In this document: piece by piece, positions 35,237 through 43,078 of the stretch | How positions within the stretch are numbered: the first letter of the stretch is position 1 | Layout: each line of letters opens with the position of its first letter | Source of the DNA: an uncultured Roseateles sp. | GTDB taxonomy: Bacteria > Pseudomonadota > Gammaproteobacteria > Burkholderiales > Burkholderiaceae_C | Length of the DNA stretch: 64,000 nt | Assembly (NCBI RefSeq): GCF_963422335.1 | Contig: NZ_OY729424.1 | Location: 5,890,001-5,954,000 of the forward strand | Direction: 5' to 3' | Notes under the pieces: model-generated | What the model was told of the DNA's origin: nothing | The model's input: only the letters and a program-made list of their open reading frames with translations | Databases searched by the model: none | Translations under genes and position numbers: made by a program

Positions 35237-36157
35237 TCAGGTGGTGCGCTTTGCGCCCTGTTTGGCCATGGTCCTGAGGCTGTCGGCCGACAGGCTGACC
35301 TCCTGCGCCATGCGCAGCCGTGGCGCTGCCTTGAAGGCGTGACCGTAGATCACCTCCAGGCTCAGGCGCAGGCGGCCGTCCGGCCCGGCCAGCGGCAGCA
35401 GGGCCTGCTCAAGGCGGGCGCGCCAGCGCGGCGTGCGCAGCCCCTCGAAGCGCAGTGCTGCGGCATTGCCGCCCAGCAGGCGCAAATCCTTCAGCAAGGC
35501 CTCGGGCGTTGCCCAGGTCAGGCTGATGCGCTCCTGGTCCATCACCGGATCGGCGAAACCGGCCTCGACCATCATGTCGCCGATATCGTGCATATCGACC
35601 CACTCCTGCAGCGGCGCGCCCCAGCCCAGCGCCCGGTACAGCGGCCGCAACTCGCGCAGACTGTCCGGGCCGAGGCAGGAGAACATCACGAAACCATCGA
35701 CGGCCAGCGCCGCCTGCCAGCGCTGCAGCTGGGTCGGCATATCGGGCGCGGCATGCAGCACCATATTGGCCCACAGCATCTGCGCCGCCGCCGGCGCCAG
35801 CCCCCGTTCGTCCTGTACCTCGATGGCCGGCGCACTGCGCGTCAGGCCGGCCCACCAGGAGCGGCGTACCTGCTCGGCGCTGCGCTGGCGCAGCGCCTCG
35901 GTGGGCTCGACCCAGATCTGCCTGGCCTTGGGGTAGGCCAGGCTCAGCGCTTCGCGGCTGTCACCCAGAAAGCCCCACCAGTTCAGCAGCACCTCGGGCT
36001 GCAGCTTGATCACCACCAGGCGCTCGGCCATGCGCCGGGCGATGTCGGCATGCAGCCAGGGGGCTTGCGGCAAGGCGGCAAGGCGACGCAGCTGTCGGGC
36101 GACGGCACGAGGGTCCAGCAGCGGATTGCCGCCGTGGCGGGGGGTCGGATCGGTCAT
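35237..36157 (-). CDS. BioC-like methyltransferase with degenerate SAM motif
   Basis: A 306-residue protein related to malonyl-ACP O-methyltransferase BioC, which starts pimelate synthesis for biotin. The C-terminal half is convincing: FSCLGPDSLRELRPLY and EWVDMHDIGDMMVEAGFADPVMD match BioC. At the position of the S-adenosylmethionine loop, where DxGxGxG is expected, it reads NWWGFLGDSREAL, lacking the aspartate and part of the glycine pattern. Activity is therefore uncertain. The gene lies between coxB and comF, a common place for it in this order. No other bio gene is present. Confidence 0.78.
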   Translation of the reverse strand: MTDPTPRHGGNPLLDPRAVARQLRRLAALPQAPWLHADIARRMAERLVVIKLQPEVLLNWWGFLGDSREALSLAYPKARQIWVEPTEALRQRSAEQVRRSWWAGLTRSAPAIEVQDERGLAPAAAQMLWANMVLHAAPDMPTQLQRWQAALAVDGFVMFSCLGPDSLRELRPLYRALGWGAPLQEWVDMHDIGDMMVEAGFADPVMDQERISLTWATPEALLKDLRLLGGNAAALRFEGLRTPRWRARLEQALLPLAGPDGRLRLSLEVIYGHAFKAAPRLRMAQEVSLSADSLRTMAKQGAKRTT

Positions 36158-36178
36158 GGCCGGCAGTATATTGAGCCG

Positions 36179-36925
36179 GTGTCACGAGTGCCCGACATCG
36201 CCGCAATCCCGCCCTCGAGCCAAGGCCGCTGGCGGAGCTGGCTGGGCCTGTGCCCGGCCTTGTGTGCGCTGTGCCATAGCGCCTGTCACGCTGCGGTCTG
36301 CGGCGACTGCCTGCTGCGCCATGGGCAGCCGGCCCCACGCTGCCTGGGCTGTGCGCTGCGCGTGCCGGCGGGCGTGGCGCGCTGCGGCGCCTGCCTGCAC
36401 CACGACCACGCGCTGGACCTGAGCATGGCCGGCGTGGACTACGGCTTCCCCTGGGACGGCCTGCTGCAAGCCTTCAAGTTCGGTGGCCGACCCGAACTTG
36501 CGGAACTGCTGCTCGACCGGCTGGATGCCGCCCTCGACGCGGCACATCCGCCCGCCCCCGACTGGCTGCTGCCGGTGCCGCTGGCCCTGCAGCGGCTGCG
36601 CGAGCGCGGCTACAACCAGAGCTGGGAACTGGCCAGGCGGCTGGCGCGACGCCGGGGGCTGCGCTGCGACGCCGGCCTGCTGCTGCGCACCCGCGACACC
36701 CCACACCAGATCGCCCTGCCGGCCGAACAGCGCGCTTCCAATATGCGCGGCGCCTTCGCCGTCGAGCCGCTGCGCCTGGCCGAGCTGCGCGGCCGTTCGG
36801 TGGCCCTGGTCGATGACGTCATGACGACCGGCGCCACCCTGCGGGAATTGGCCCGTGTGCTCAAGGTTGCCGGCGCGGTCCATGTGCAGGCATGGACAAT
36901 CGCGCGGACGCCGTTAAACCCCTAG
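36179..36925 (+). CDS. comF: ComF family protein (phosphoribosyltransferase-like)
   Basis: About 248 residues. An N-terminal zinc-finger-like region has paired cysteines (CALCHSAC, CGDC, CLGC, CGAC). The C-terminal phosphoribosyltransferase fold holds the PRPP loop VALVDDVMTTGATLRE and the signature RERGYNQSWELA. ComF homologues act in DNA uptake during transformation, although many are uncharacterised. No ATG lies at a suitable site; the likely start is GTG 36179 or GTG 36188. It is divergent from the bioC-like gene and ends eight bases before trmL. Confidence 0.85.
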   Translation: MSRVPDIAAIPPSSQGRWRSWLGLCPALCALCHSACHAAVCGDCLLRHGQPAPRCLGCALRVPAGVARCGACLHHDHALDLSMAGVDYGFPWDGLLQAFKFGGRPELAELLLDRLDAALDAAHPPAPDWLLPVPLALQRLRERGYNQSWELARRLARRRGLRCDAGLLLRTRDTPHQIALPAEQRASNMRGAFAVEPLRLAELRGRSVALVDDVMTTGATLRELARVLKVAGAVHVQAWTIARTPLNP

Positions 36926-36933
36926 AAGCCCCC

Positions 36934-37404
36934 ATGTTCCACATCGTGCTCGTGCACCCCGAGATTCCGCCCAACACCGGCAACATCATCCGCCTGGCCG
37001 CCAACACCGGCTGCAGCCTGCATCTGATCGAGCCGCTGGGTTTCTCGATGGAGGACAAGCTGCTGCAGCGCGCCGGGCTGGACTATCACGAATACACGGC
37101 GGTGCTGCGGCATGCGAGCTGGGAGGCCTTTGTCGCCAGCGCACAGCCCGAAGCCTCAAGAATGTTCGCCTTCACCACCCGAGGCTCGCGGCCCTTCGCC
37201 GAGGTCGCCTGGCAGCCGGGGGACTATCTGGTATTCGGCTCGGAAACGGCGGGCCTGCCCGAGGCCACACGCCAGCACTTCGCGCCGGCCCAGCGCGTGC
37301 GCCTGCCGATGCGCCCGGGCCAGCGCAGCCTGAACCTCAGCAACAGCGTGGCAGTGGCGGTATTCGAGGGTTGGCGGCAGAACGGCTACAGCGGCGCCGG
37401 CTGA
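36934..37404 (+). CDS. trmL: tRNA (cytidine(34)-2'-O)-methyltransferase TrmL
   Basis: A 156-residue SPOUT-fold methyltransferase that 2'-O-methylates the wobble base of certain leucine tRNAs. Signatures are PEIPPNTGNIIRLAANTG at the start, FGSETAGLPE, and RSLNLSNSVAVAVFE, which together form the knot. The ATG at 36934 is chosen over the frame opening at 36892, which overlaps comF. The length is standard for TrmL. Confidence 0.95.
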   Translation: MFHIVLVHPEIPPNTGNIIRLAANTGCSLHLIEPLGFSMEDKLLQRAGLDYHEYTAVLRHASWEAFVASAQPEASRMFAFTTRGSRPFAEVAWQPGDYLVFGSETAGLPEATRQHFAPAQRVRLPMRPGQRSLNLSNSVAVAVFEGWRQNGYSGAG

Positions 37405-37458
37405 GCCCCCTCAAATGTGGGGCTATCCCTAGTTCGCACGATAGGCGTGGCGGGCGGG

Positions 37459-37474
37459 TGGCGCGCACAGTGCA
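37459..37474 (+). promoter_or_regulatory. Candidate sigma54 (-24/-12) promoter of a PEP-CTERM gene
   Basis: TGGCGCGCACAGTGCA has the required GG, exactly ten bases, then GC (37460-37461 and 37472-37473). Compared with TGGCACG-N4-TTGCA it has two changes. Transcription would start near 37485, giving a leader of about 20 bases before the ATG at 37505. PEP-CTERM genes in floc-forming betaproteobacteria have been linked to RpoN and the PrsK/PrsR pair. Confidence 0.5.
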
Positions 37475-37504
37475 GGCTCATTGTCATCCTCTCAAGGAGC
37501 CGCC

Positions 37505-38185
37505 ATGAAACACCTGCTGCTGAGCGCCGCGCTCGCCTTGTCCCTGCACACCGCCCAGGCGGTGACACTGATCAACGACACCGCCGTGGCGCTGCCCGGC
37601 ACCACCGTCGCGGCCGAGCCGCAACTGGCCGGTCCGATACTGGAAGACAAGCTGACCAATTTCAGCATCGCGGGTCTGGGCATCACCGGCCATATCCAGT
37701 CGCGCGTGGTGCGCAGCTCGGTGGATGGCACGCTGGACTTCTACTGGCGCGTGTTCAACGACGCGACGTCCCAGGGGAACATCGGCAACTTCCGCATCGG
37801 CGAGTTCTACGCCCCCGAATACAACGCCAACTGGCGCATCGACGGGCTGGGCGACGTGGCGCCGATGAGCGCCTATTTGTTCGGCGGCATCTACGCCGGC
37901 AAGGGCTATGTGAACTTCCAGTTCTTCGACCCGGCCGGCGGCGACGGCAACCTCGCACCGGGCCAGTCGTCGATGTTCATTGTGCTCGACACCACGGCCA
38001 TCTACTACAAGGAGCTGTCCATCATGGACACGGCCAACCGCGGCACGACGCAGGTCTCCGAGCTGCTGAGCACCTTCGGACCGAGCGCCGTGCCTGAGCC
38101 GGCCAGCTACCTGCTGTTCGGCCTGGGCCTGGCGGTGCTGGGGCTGGCGCGCAGGCGTTTGAGCCAGGCACTCACTCGGGCTTGA
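37505..38185 (+). CDS. PEP-CTERM sorting-domain surface protein
   Basis: A 226-residue exported protein. A signal peptide (MKHLLLSAALALSLHTAQA) precedes a beta-rich body of unknown fold. The C-terminus has the tripartite PEP-CTERM signal: VPEPASYLLFG, a hydrophobic helix, then a basic tail ARRRLSQ. Exosortase (EpsH/XrtA) recognises this signal and is expected elsewhere in the genome. An SD AAGGAG sits before the ATG, and a sigma54-like promoter lies upstream. It overlaps the end of the convergent Bug gene by 14 bases. Confidence 0.88.
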   Translation: MKHLLLSAALALSLHTAQAVTLINDTAVALPGTTVAAEPQLAGPILEDKLTNFSIAGLGITGHIQSRVVRSSVDGTLDFYWRVFNDATSQGNIGNFRIGEFYAPEYNANWRIDGLGDVAPMSAYLFGGIYAGKGYVNFQFFDPAGGDGNLAPGQSSMFIVLDTTAIYYKELSIMDTANRGTTQVSELLSTFGPSAVPEPASYLLFGLGLAVLGLARRRLSQALTRA

Positions 38186-39143
38186 CGCCCGCCGCCTTGA
38201 TCACCCTGGCCCAGCTGTCGCGCTCGCTCTTGATCAAGGCCGCCAACGCATCGGGCGTGGTGCCGGCGGCGCTGAAATACTGGCCCAGCATGCGGGTGCG
38301 CAGTTCATCGCTCTTGATGATGCGCACCAGCTCTGCCGAGACACGGTTGATGATGGGCTGCGGCGTCTTGGCCGGCGCCAGTACGGCCTGCCAGGAGATG
38401 GCCTCGAAGTTGGCAAAGCCCTGCTCGGCCAGGGTCGGAATCTCCGGCAGCGCGCCAACGCGTCCCAAGGTGGTCACGCCCAGCGCCTTGAGCTTGCCGG
38501 CGCGCACCTGGCCCATGGCGATGCCGGGCACCATGAAGCCCGCCTGCACCTGGCCGGCCAGGATGGCATTGACCACTTGAGGGAAGCCCTGGTAGGGCAC
38601 ATGCAGCAGATCGGCGCCGCTGCGCGTCTTGAACAGCTCCATCGCCAGATGGGCGGCGCTGCCGTTGCCGACGCTGCCGTAGTTCAGCGCGCCCTTCTTC
38701 TCGCGGGCGATGCGCACGAAGTCGGCCAGATTGTTGGCGCCCAGCTTGGGGTCCACCACCAGCAGGTTCGGCGAGGTGGCAACCAGCGTCACCGGTGCCA
38801 GATCCTTGATCGGGTCATAGCCCAGCTGCTTGCTCAGCAGCGGCGCCGTCACCAGCGGGCCCTGGATGGTGAACAAGAAGGTGTAGCCATCCGGCTCGGC
38901 CTTGGCCACCACGCCGGTGCCCACATTGCCCCCGGCGCCGGGGCGGTTGTCCACCACCACCGGTTGACCCAGCGCGGCGGCCAGCGGCTCGGCCACGGCG
39001 CGCGCGATCAGGTCGGGCGAACTGCCGGGCGGGAACGGCACCAGCAGCTTGATCGGCCGGGACGGCCATGGCTGGGCCCAGGCCGGGGCGCTGAGCACGG
39101 CGGCGCCAGCCACGGCAGACTGAATGAAGTTACGGCGTTGCAT
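38172..39143 (-). CDS. Bug-family tripartite tricarboxylate transporter receptor
   Basis: A 323-residue periplasmic receptor. The signal starts MQRRNFIQSAVAGAAVLSAPAWAQ, with a twin-arginine-like RR at the start that may or may not be functional. Signatures are RPIKLLVPFPPGSSPDLIAR, VVDNRPGAGGNVG and LPEIPTLAEQGF. It is a lone gene without a transport permease or nearby enzymes, so the ligand is unknown. The ATG at 39143 replaces the frame opening at 39191. Confidence 0.9.
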   Translation of the reverse strand: MQRRNFIQSAVAGAAVLSAPAWAQPWPSRPIKLLVPFPPGSSPDLIARAVAEPLAAALGQPVVVDNRPGAGGNVGTGVVAKAEPDGYTFLFTIQGPLVTAPLLSKQLGYDPIKDLAPVTLVATSPNLLVVDPKLGANNLADFVRIAREKKGALNYGSVGNGSAAHLAMELFKTRSGADLLHVPYQGFPQVVNAILAGQVQAGFMVPGIAMGQVRAGKLKALGVTTLGRVGALPEIPTLAEQGFANFEAISWQAVLAPAKTPQPIINRVSAELVRIIKSDELRTRMLGQYFSAAGTTPDALAALIKSERDSWARVIKAAGVKPE

Positions 39144-39217
39144 GAGTACTCTCCCAGTCAGTTGGGGACAGAGCTTGCCGGAATACGACAAGGTCTGTCC
39201 CGCAAGGTCAACGGATT

Positions 39218-40234
39218 TCAGTGTTCGGGCCGGGCCTGCCGCCCCATCAGCAGATCCAGGGCCGCCTGCGGTGTCAGCCGCCCCTGCAGCACGGCCACCA
39301 TGGCCTCGGTGATGGGCATGTCCACGCCCTTGCTGCGGGCACGGGCCAGCACGGTGGCGGCGCTGTACACGCCCTCGGCCACATGGCCCAGCTGCTTGAG
39401 GATGGCCTCCAGGCTCAGGCCCTGGGCCAGCAAGAGGCCGACCTGGCGGTTGCGTGACAGATCGCCGGTGGCGGTCAGCACCAGATCGCCCATGCCGGAC
39501 AGGCCCATAAAGGTTTCGGTGCGCGCGCCCAGCGCCTGGCCCAGGCGCATCATCTCGGCCAGGCCGCGGGTGATCAGCGCTGCGCGGGCATTCAGCCCCG
39601 GCGCGGCAGACACGTCGCCGGCCGCTTCGGCCACCAGCCGCAGGCCATCGGCCAGCCCCACGGCAATGGCCATCACATTCTTCACCGCGCCGCCCACCTC
39701 CACGCCCACCGGGTCGCTGGAGGTGTAGACGCGCAGGCGCTCGCTGTGAAAGGCATCGACGGCCAGCTGGGCCAGTTCGGCGTCCAGACTGGCTGCCACC
39801 AGGGCAGTCGGCTGGCCGGCGGCCACTTCCTGGGCAAAGCTCGGGCCCGACAGAATGCCCACCCGCAGCCGCGGCTGCACCTCGCGGGCGATCTCATGGC
39901 CCAGCAGGCCGGTGCCGGCCTCGAAGCCCTTGCACAGCCACAGCACGCAGGCGCCATCAGGCAGCTGCTCCAGCATGCCGCGCAGACCGGCCATGGGCGT
40001 GGCCACGATGATCAGTCCGCCCTGTGCATGGGCGATGGCAGCGGCCAGGTCGGCGGTGGGGGTCAGGCCTTGCGGCAGCGCCACACCGGGCAAATAGCGT
40101 TCGTTGACGCGGCTGTTGCACGCCTGCTCGACCCAGGCCGCATCACGCGCCCACAGGCAGACGTCATGGCGCAGGCTGGCCTGCACGGCCAGGGCCGTGC
40201 CCCAGGCGCCGGCCCCGAGAATGCTGATATTCAT
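39218..40234 (-). CDS. gpsA: Glycerol-3-phosphate dehydrogenase (NAD(P)+)
   Basis: A 338-residue enzyme reducing dihydroxyacetone phosphate to sn-glycerol-3-phosphate for phospholipid synthesis. The cofactor loop is LGAGAWGTALAV and the catalytic lysine is in GGAVKNVMAIAVGLADGL. SGPSFAQEVA and the C-terminal GLSGMGDLVLT region match the family. It follows secB by 44 bases in the conserved rhodanese-grxC-secB-gpsA run. Confidence 0.96.
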   Translation of the reverse strand: MNISILGAGAWGTALAVQASLRHDVCLWARDAAWVEQACNSRVNERYLPGVALPQGLTPTADLAAAIAHAQGGLIIVATPMAGLRGMLEQLPDGACVLWLCKGFEAGTGLLGHEIAREVQPRLRVGILSGPSFAQEVAAGQPTALVAASLDAELAQLAVDAFHSERLRVYTSSDPVGVEVGGAVKNVMAIAVGLADGLRLVAEAAGDVSAAPGLNARAALITRGLAEMMRLGQALGARTETFMGLSGMGDLVLTATGDLSRNRQVGLLLAQGLSLEAILKQLGHVAEGVYSAATVLARARSKGVDMPITEAMVAVLQGRLTPQAALDLLMGRQARPEH

Positions 40235-40278
40235 GCGGCAAAACGCCGGCGCAGGGCCGGCGTGTGGGAGTCGTCGGC

Positions 40279-40752
40279 TCAGTTCGGCAGCGACGTGGCG
40301 TCGGCGCCAGCGGCCATCGCAGCGCGTTGCTGCTGCTGAGCTTCGAACATGGCCTGGAAGTTGACTTCCGACAGCAGCACCGGCGGGAAGCCGGCACGGG
40401 TGCAGATGTCCGACACCACGGCACGCAGATAGGGGTAGATCATCTGCGGGCAGACGATGCCGATGATGCCTTCCAGCTGTTCGGCCGGCACATTGCGGAT
40501 CTCGAAGATACCGGCCTGCTTGGCCTCGATCAGGAACAGCGTCTTGTCGCCGACCTTGGTCGTGACGGTGGCAGTGACGGCCACTTCGAAGATGCCGTCG
40601 GCCACCGGCTCGGCGGCCAGGTTCAGGTTGATGTCAACCTGGGGCTGGGTCTGCTCCAGCAGGATGCCGGGCGAATTCGGCTGCTCCAGCGACATGTCTT
40701 TCAGGTACATGCGCTGAATCTGGAACACGGGGGTGTTGTTGTCGTCGGACAT
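40279..40752 (-). CDS. secB: Protein-export chaperone SecB
   Basis: A 157-residue tetrameric cytoplasmic chaperone that keeps preproteins unfolded and hands them to SecA. Typical features are the acidic N-terminus, FQIQRMYLKDMSLEQPNSP, and the C-terminal PPVLLSEVNFQAMF. It lies between grxC and gpsA, as in many betaproteobacteria. Confidence 0.97.
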   Translation of the reverse strand: MSDDNNTPVFQIQRMYLKDMSLEQPNSPGILLEQTQPQVDINLNLAAEPVADGIFEVAVTATVTTKVGDKTLFLIEAKQAGIFEIRNVPAEQLEGIIGIVCPQMIYPYLRAVVSDICTRAGFPPVLLSEVNFQAMFEAQQQQRAAMAAGADATSLPN

Positions 40753-40886
40753 GGAATGCTTTCAAGTGGGAAGGCCCCGCGCCGTCCCTGGCGCAGGCAG
40801 TGGGCGCGATTATCACTCAGGCCCCATGACAGCTTGCTGGGGTCTGCCCGCTCTTGAAATCGGGCCCGGGCGCCCCTGAGGGCCGA

Positions 40887-41144
40887 TCAGGCCTGAAGAA
40901 GCGCCTGCAAACCGCCGCGCTGATCGAGCGCCATCAGGTCGTCGCACCCCCCCACATGGGTGTCGCCGATGAAGATCTGCGGCACGGTGCGCCGGCCGGT
41001 CAGGTTCATCATCTCGTTGCGCTGCACCGGATCGAGGTCGATGCGGATTTCTTCGATCTGGTCCACGCCGCGCTGCTTGAGCAGGGACTTGGCCCGTATG
41101 CAGTACGGGCAGACCTGGGTGGTGTACATCTTCACGGCAGCCAT
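40887..41144 (-). CDS. grxC: Glutaredoxin 3
   Basis: An 85-residue glutaredoxin with redox site CPYC in TTQVCPYCIRAKSLL, cis-proline in RRTVPQIFIG and glutathione-binding GGCDDLMAL. It reduces disulfides and glutathionylated proteins. The ATG at 41144 is preferred over 41150 by family length. It is 30 bases after the rhodanese gene. Confidence 0.95.
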   Translation of the reverse strand: MAAVKMYTTQVCPYCIRAKSLLKQRGVDQIEEIRIDLDPVQRNEMMNLTGRRTVPQIFIGDTHVGGCDDLMALDQRGGLQALLQA

Positions 41145-41174
41145 CAACAAAACCTCGGTTCGATCGGAAACAAG

Positions 41175-41588
41175 TCAGGCGGCTGACTTCTCAACCGGCA
41201 GATTGGCTTCGCGCCAGGCCGCCAGGCCACCCGACACGGGCTGCACATTCGCATGACCCGCCTTTTTGAGCATAGCGGCGGCGCGGGTGGCGCGTGCGCC
41301 GGTTGCGCACATCACCACCAGGGGCAGGGCCTTGTTGCTGGGCAGGCTCTTGCTGCCGTCGATTGTGGCAAGGGGCACGTTCTTGGCACCGACCGCGTGG
41401 CCGGCAGCAAACTCGGCCGGCTCGCAGACATCGATCAGCACCGCTTTTTCGCGGTTGATCAGCCGTACCGCCTCGGCGGTGGACACGGCGCCGGCGGCCA
41501 CGCCACGGCCAAAGGTCGTCCACAGCAGCATCGAGCCCGAAGCGAGCGCCATCAGAACCAGAATCCAGTTGTCGAGAAGAAACTTCAC
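41175..41588 (-). CDS. Membrane-anchored rhodanese-like protein
   Basis: A 137-residue protein: one N-terminal membrane helix (WILVLMALASGSMLLWTTF) and a rhodanese domain with the active-site loop CATGAR, whose cysteine would carry persulfide sulfur. I assign a GTG start at 41588, giving the family N-terminus VKFLLDNW; the frame to 41651 reaches towards the gpmA promoter and has no similarity. It heads the grxC-secB-gpsA operon. Confidence 0.88.
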   Translation of the reverse strand: MKFLLDNWILVLMALASGSMLLWTTFGRGVAAGAVSTAEAVRLINREKAVLIDVCEPAEFAAGHAVGAKNVPLATIDGSKSLPSNKALPLVVMCATGARATRAAAMLKKAGHANVQPVSGGLAAWREANLPVEKSAA

Positions 41589-41695
41589 AGGTGCGCCGTC
41601 CAGGGTGAGAGAAGCGCGGATTATAGAATTCGCGCTTCGCCCATCGATCAAGCGGGCGCAAATCGCCTCTCAACCCACTCAAGCCTCCCCTGCCC

Positions 41696-42439
41696 ATGTA
41701 CAAGCTCGTGCTCATCCGCCATGGCGAATCGACCTGGAATCTGGAAAACCGCTTCACCGGCTGGACCGATGTAGACCTGACGGCCACCGGCGTCGAGCAG
41801 GCCAAGCAGTCGGGTCGACTGATCAAGGAAGCGGGGCTGGATTTCGACATTGCCTACACCTCGGTGCTGAAGCGCGCGATCTGGACGCTGTGGCACAGCC
41901 TGGATCAGATGGACCGCACCTGGCTGCCGGTGGTCAAGGACTGGCGCCTCAACGAGCGCCACTACGGCGGCCTGCAGGGCCTGAACAAGGGCGAGACGGC
42001 GAAGAAGTATGGCGACGAGCAGGTGCTGGTCTGGCGCCGCAGCTATGACACGCCGCCGCCGGTGCTGGACGCCAACGACCCGAGAAGCGAGCGCTCGGAC
42101 CGCCGCTATGCCAAGCTCAGGCCCGAAGACGTGCCGCTGACCGAATGCCTGAAAGACACCGTGGCCCGCGTGCTGCCAGCCTGGAACGACAGCATCGCCC
42201 CGGCGATCCTGAGCGGCCAGCGCGTCGTCATTGCCGCCCACGGCAACAGCATCCGCGCGCTGGTCAAGTACCTGGACAAGATCGGCGATGACGAGATCGT
42301 CGGCGTCAATATCCCCAACGGCATTCCGCTGGTCTACGAACTGGACGCCGAACTGAAGCCGATCAAGAGCTACTACCTGGGCGATGCCGAGGCTGCGGCC
42401 AAGGCCGCGGCGGCAGTCGCAAGCCAGGGCAAGGCCTAA
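41696..42439 (+). CDS. gpmA: 2,3-bisphosphoglycerate-dependent phosphoglycerate mutase
   Basis: A 247-residue glycolytic enzyme that interconverts 3- and 2-phosphoglycerate. The phosphohistidine is in LIRHGESTWN, and ENRFTGWTDVDLT, NERHYGGLQGLNK and AAHGNSIRALVKYL are all family signatures. The gene is divergent from the rhodanese operon and its end overlaps the convergent universal stress gene by four bases. Confidence 0.97.
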   Translation: MYKLVLIRHGESTWNLENRFTGWTDVDLTATGVEQAKQSGRLIKEAGLDFDIAYTSVLKRAIWTLWHSLDQMDRTWLPVVKDWRLNERHYGGLQGLNKGETAKKYGDEQVLVWRRSYDTPPPVLDANDPRSERSDRRYAKLRPEDVPLTECLKDTVARVLPAWNDSIAPAILSGQRVVIAAHGNSIRALVKYLDKIGDDEIVGVNIPNGIPLVYELDAELKPIKSYYLGDAEAAAKAAAAVASQGKA

Positions 42440-42915
42440 GACTCGATGGAGGCTTCGGCCTCATCCTCGTCCGGCGCTTCCGCCGGCTCGGCATGCCTGA
42501 CCACGGTGACCGGGATCGGCGCGTCATGCAGCAGGGTCTTGGACACCGAGCCCAGGAGCGCATCGCGCAGGCCGCCGATACCGCGGGCGCCGAGCACGAT
42601 CACGTCGCAGCCATAGCGCTCGGCGATATCCAGCAGGGTGTGGGCCGGGTCGCCGCTGCCGACCTCGTTCTCGTAGGGCAGGCCCGCCGCGTCCAGCAGG
42701 GCCTGGGCCGGCGCCAGGGCATGCATGCCGGCGGCGAGGCTCGCCTCCAGCAGCTCGGCGCCGGGCGCCAGCACCATCTCGTACAGATAGGTCGGCTCCT
42801 GCACATTGGCCAGCACCACACTGAGCTGCAACCCCTCCTGCGCCAGCCGCAGCACATGGTGGACGGCGTCAAGGGCCAGTTCGGAACCGTCCGAAGGCAG
42901 CAGGATGTTCAGCAT
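42436..42915 (-). CDS. Universal stress protein family
   Basis: A 159-residue UspA-like protein. The ATP-binding signature GARGIGGLRDALLGSVSKTLL (split as GARGIGG and LLGSVS) is intact, so this member probably binds ATP. The first strand is MLNILLPSDGSELAL. The acidic C-terminal tail (EAPDEDEAEASIES) is unusual. I use the ATG at 42915; a second candidate is 42933. Confidence 0.88.
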   Translation of the reverse strand: MLNILLPSDGSELALDAVHHVLRLAQEGLQLSVVLANVQEPTYLYEMVLAPGAELLEASLAAGMHALAPAQALLDAAGLPYENEVGSGDPAHTLLDIAERYGCDVIVLGARGIGGLRDALLGSVSKTLLHDAPIPVTVVRHAEPAEAPDEDEAEASIES

Positions 42916-42996
42916 GAGGCGACTCCCAATCATTGTGGATGGCCCACTGTAAGCCCGGGCGAGGTCGGTGGACAAGTCCGATCCTTGAGCCACCTC

Positions 42997-43014
42997 ATGT
43001 CACCCCGATGTCAC
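42997..43014 (+). promoter_or_regulatory. Pho-box-like direct repeat
   Basis: ATGTCAC is repeated after four bases (42997-43003 and 43008-43014), giving the 7-4-7 layout and 11-base period of a PhoB site (E. coli consensus half-site CTGTCAT/C). It points toward the glycine-rich surface-protein gene 65 bases downstream. No matching -10 is clear, so regulation by phosphate is tentative. Confidence 0.35.
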
Positions 43015-43078
43015 CTGCCCGTTGTTGCGCCCGGGACCACCCGACCCTAGCCTTGGCTCCACACAACAGGAGTCGGAC

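Noticed and set aside
37404..37424. Possible terminator AGCCCC-N9-GGGGCT after trmL
   Set aside because: Stem is only six pairs and no T run follows, so it is unlikely to terminate efficiently.
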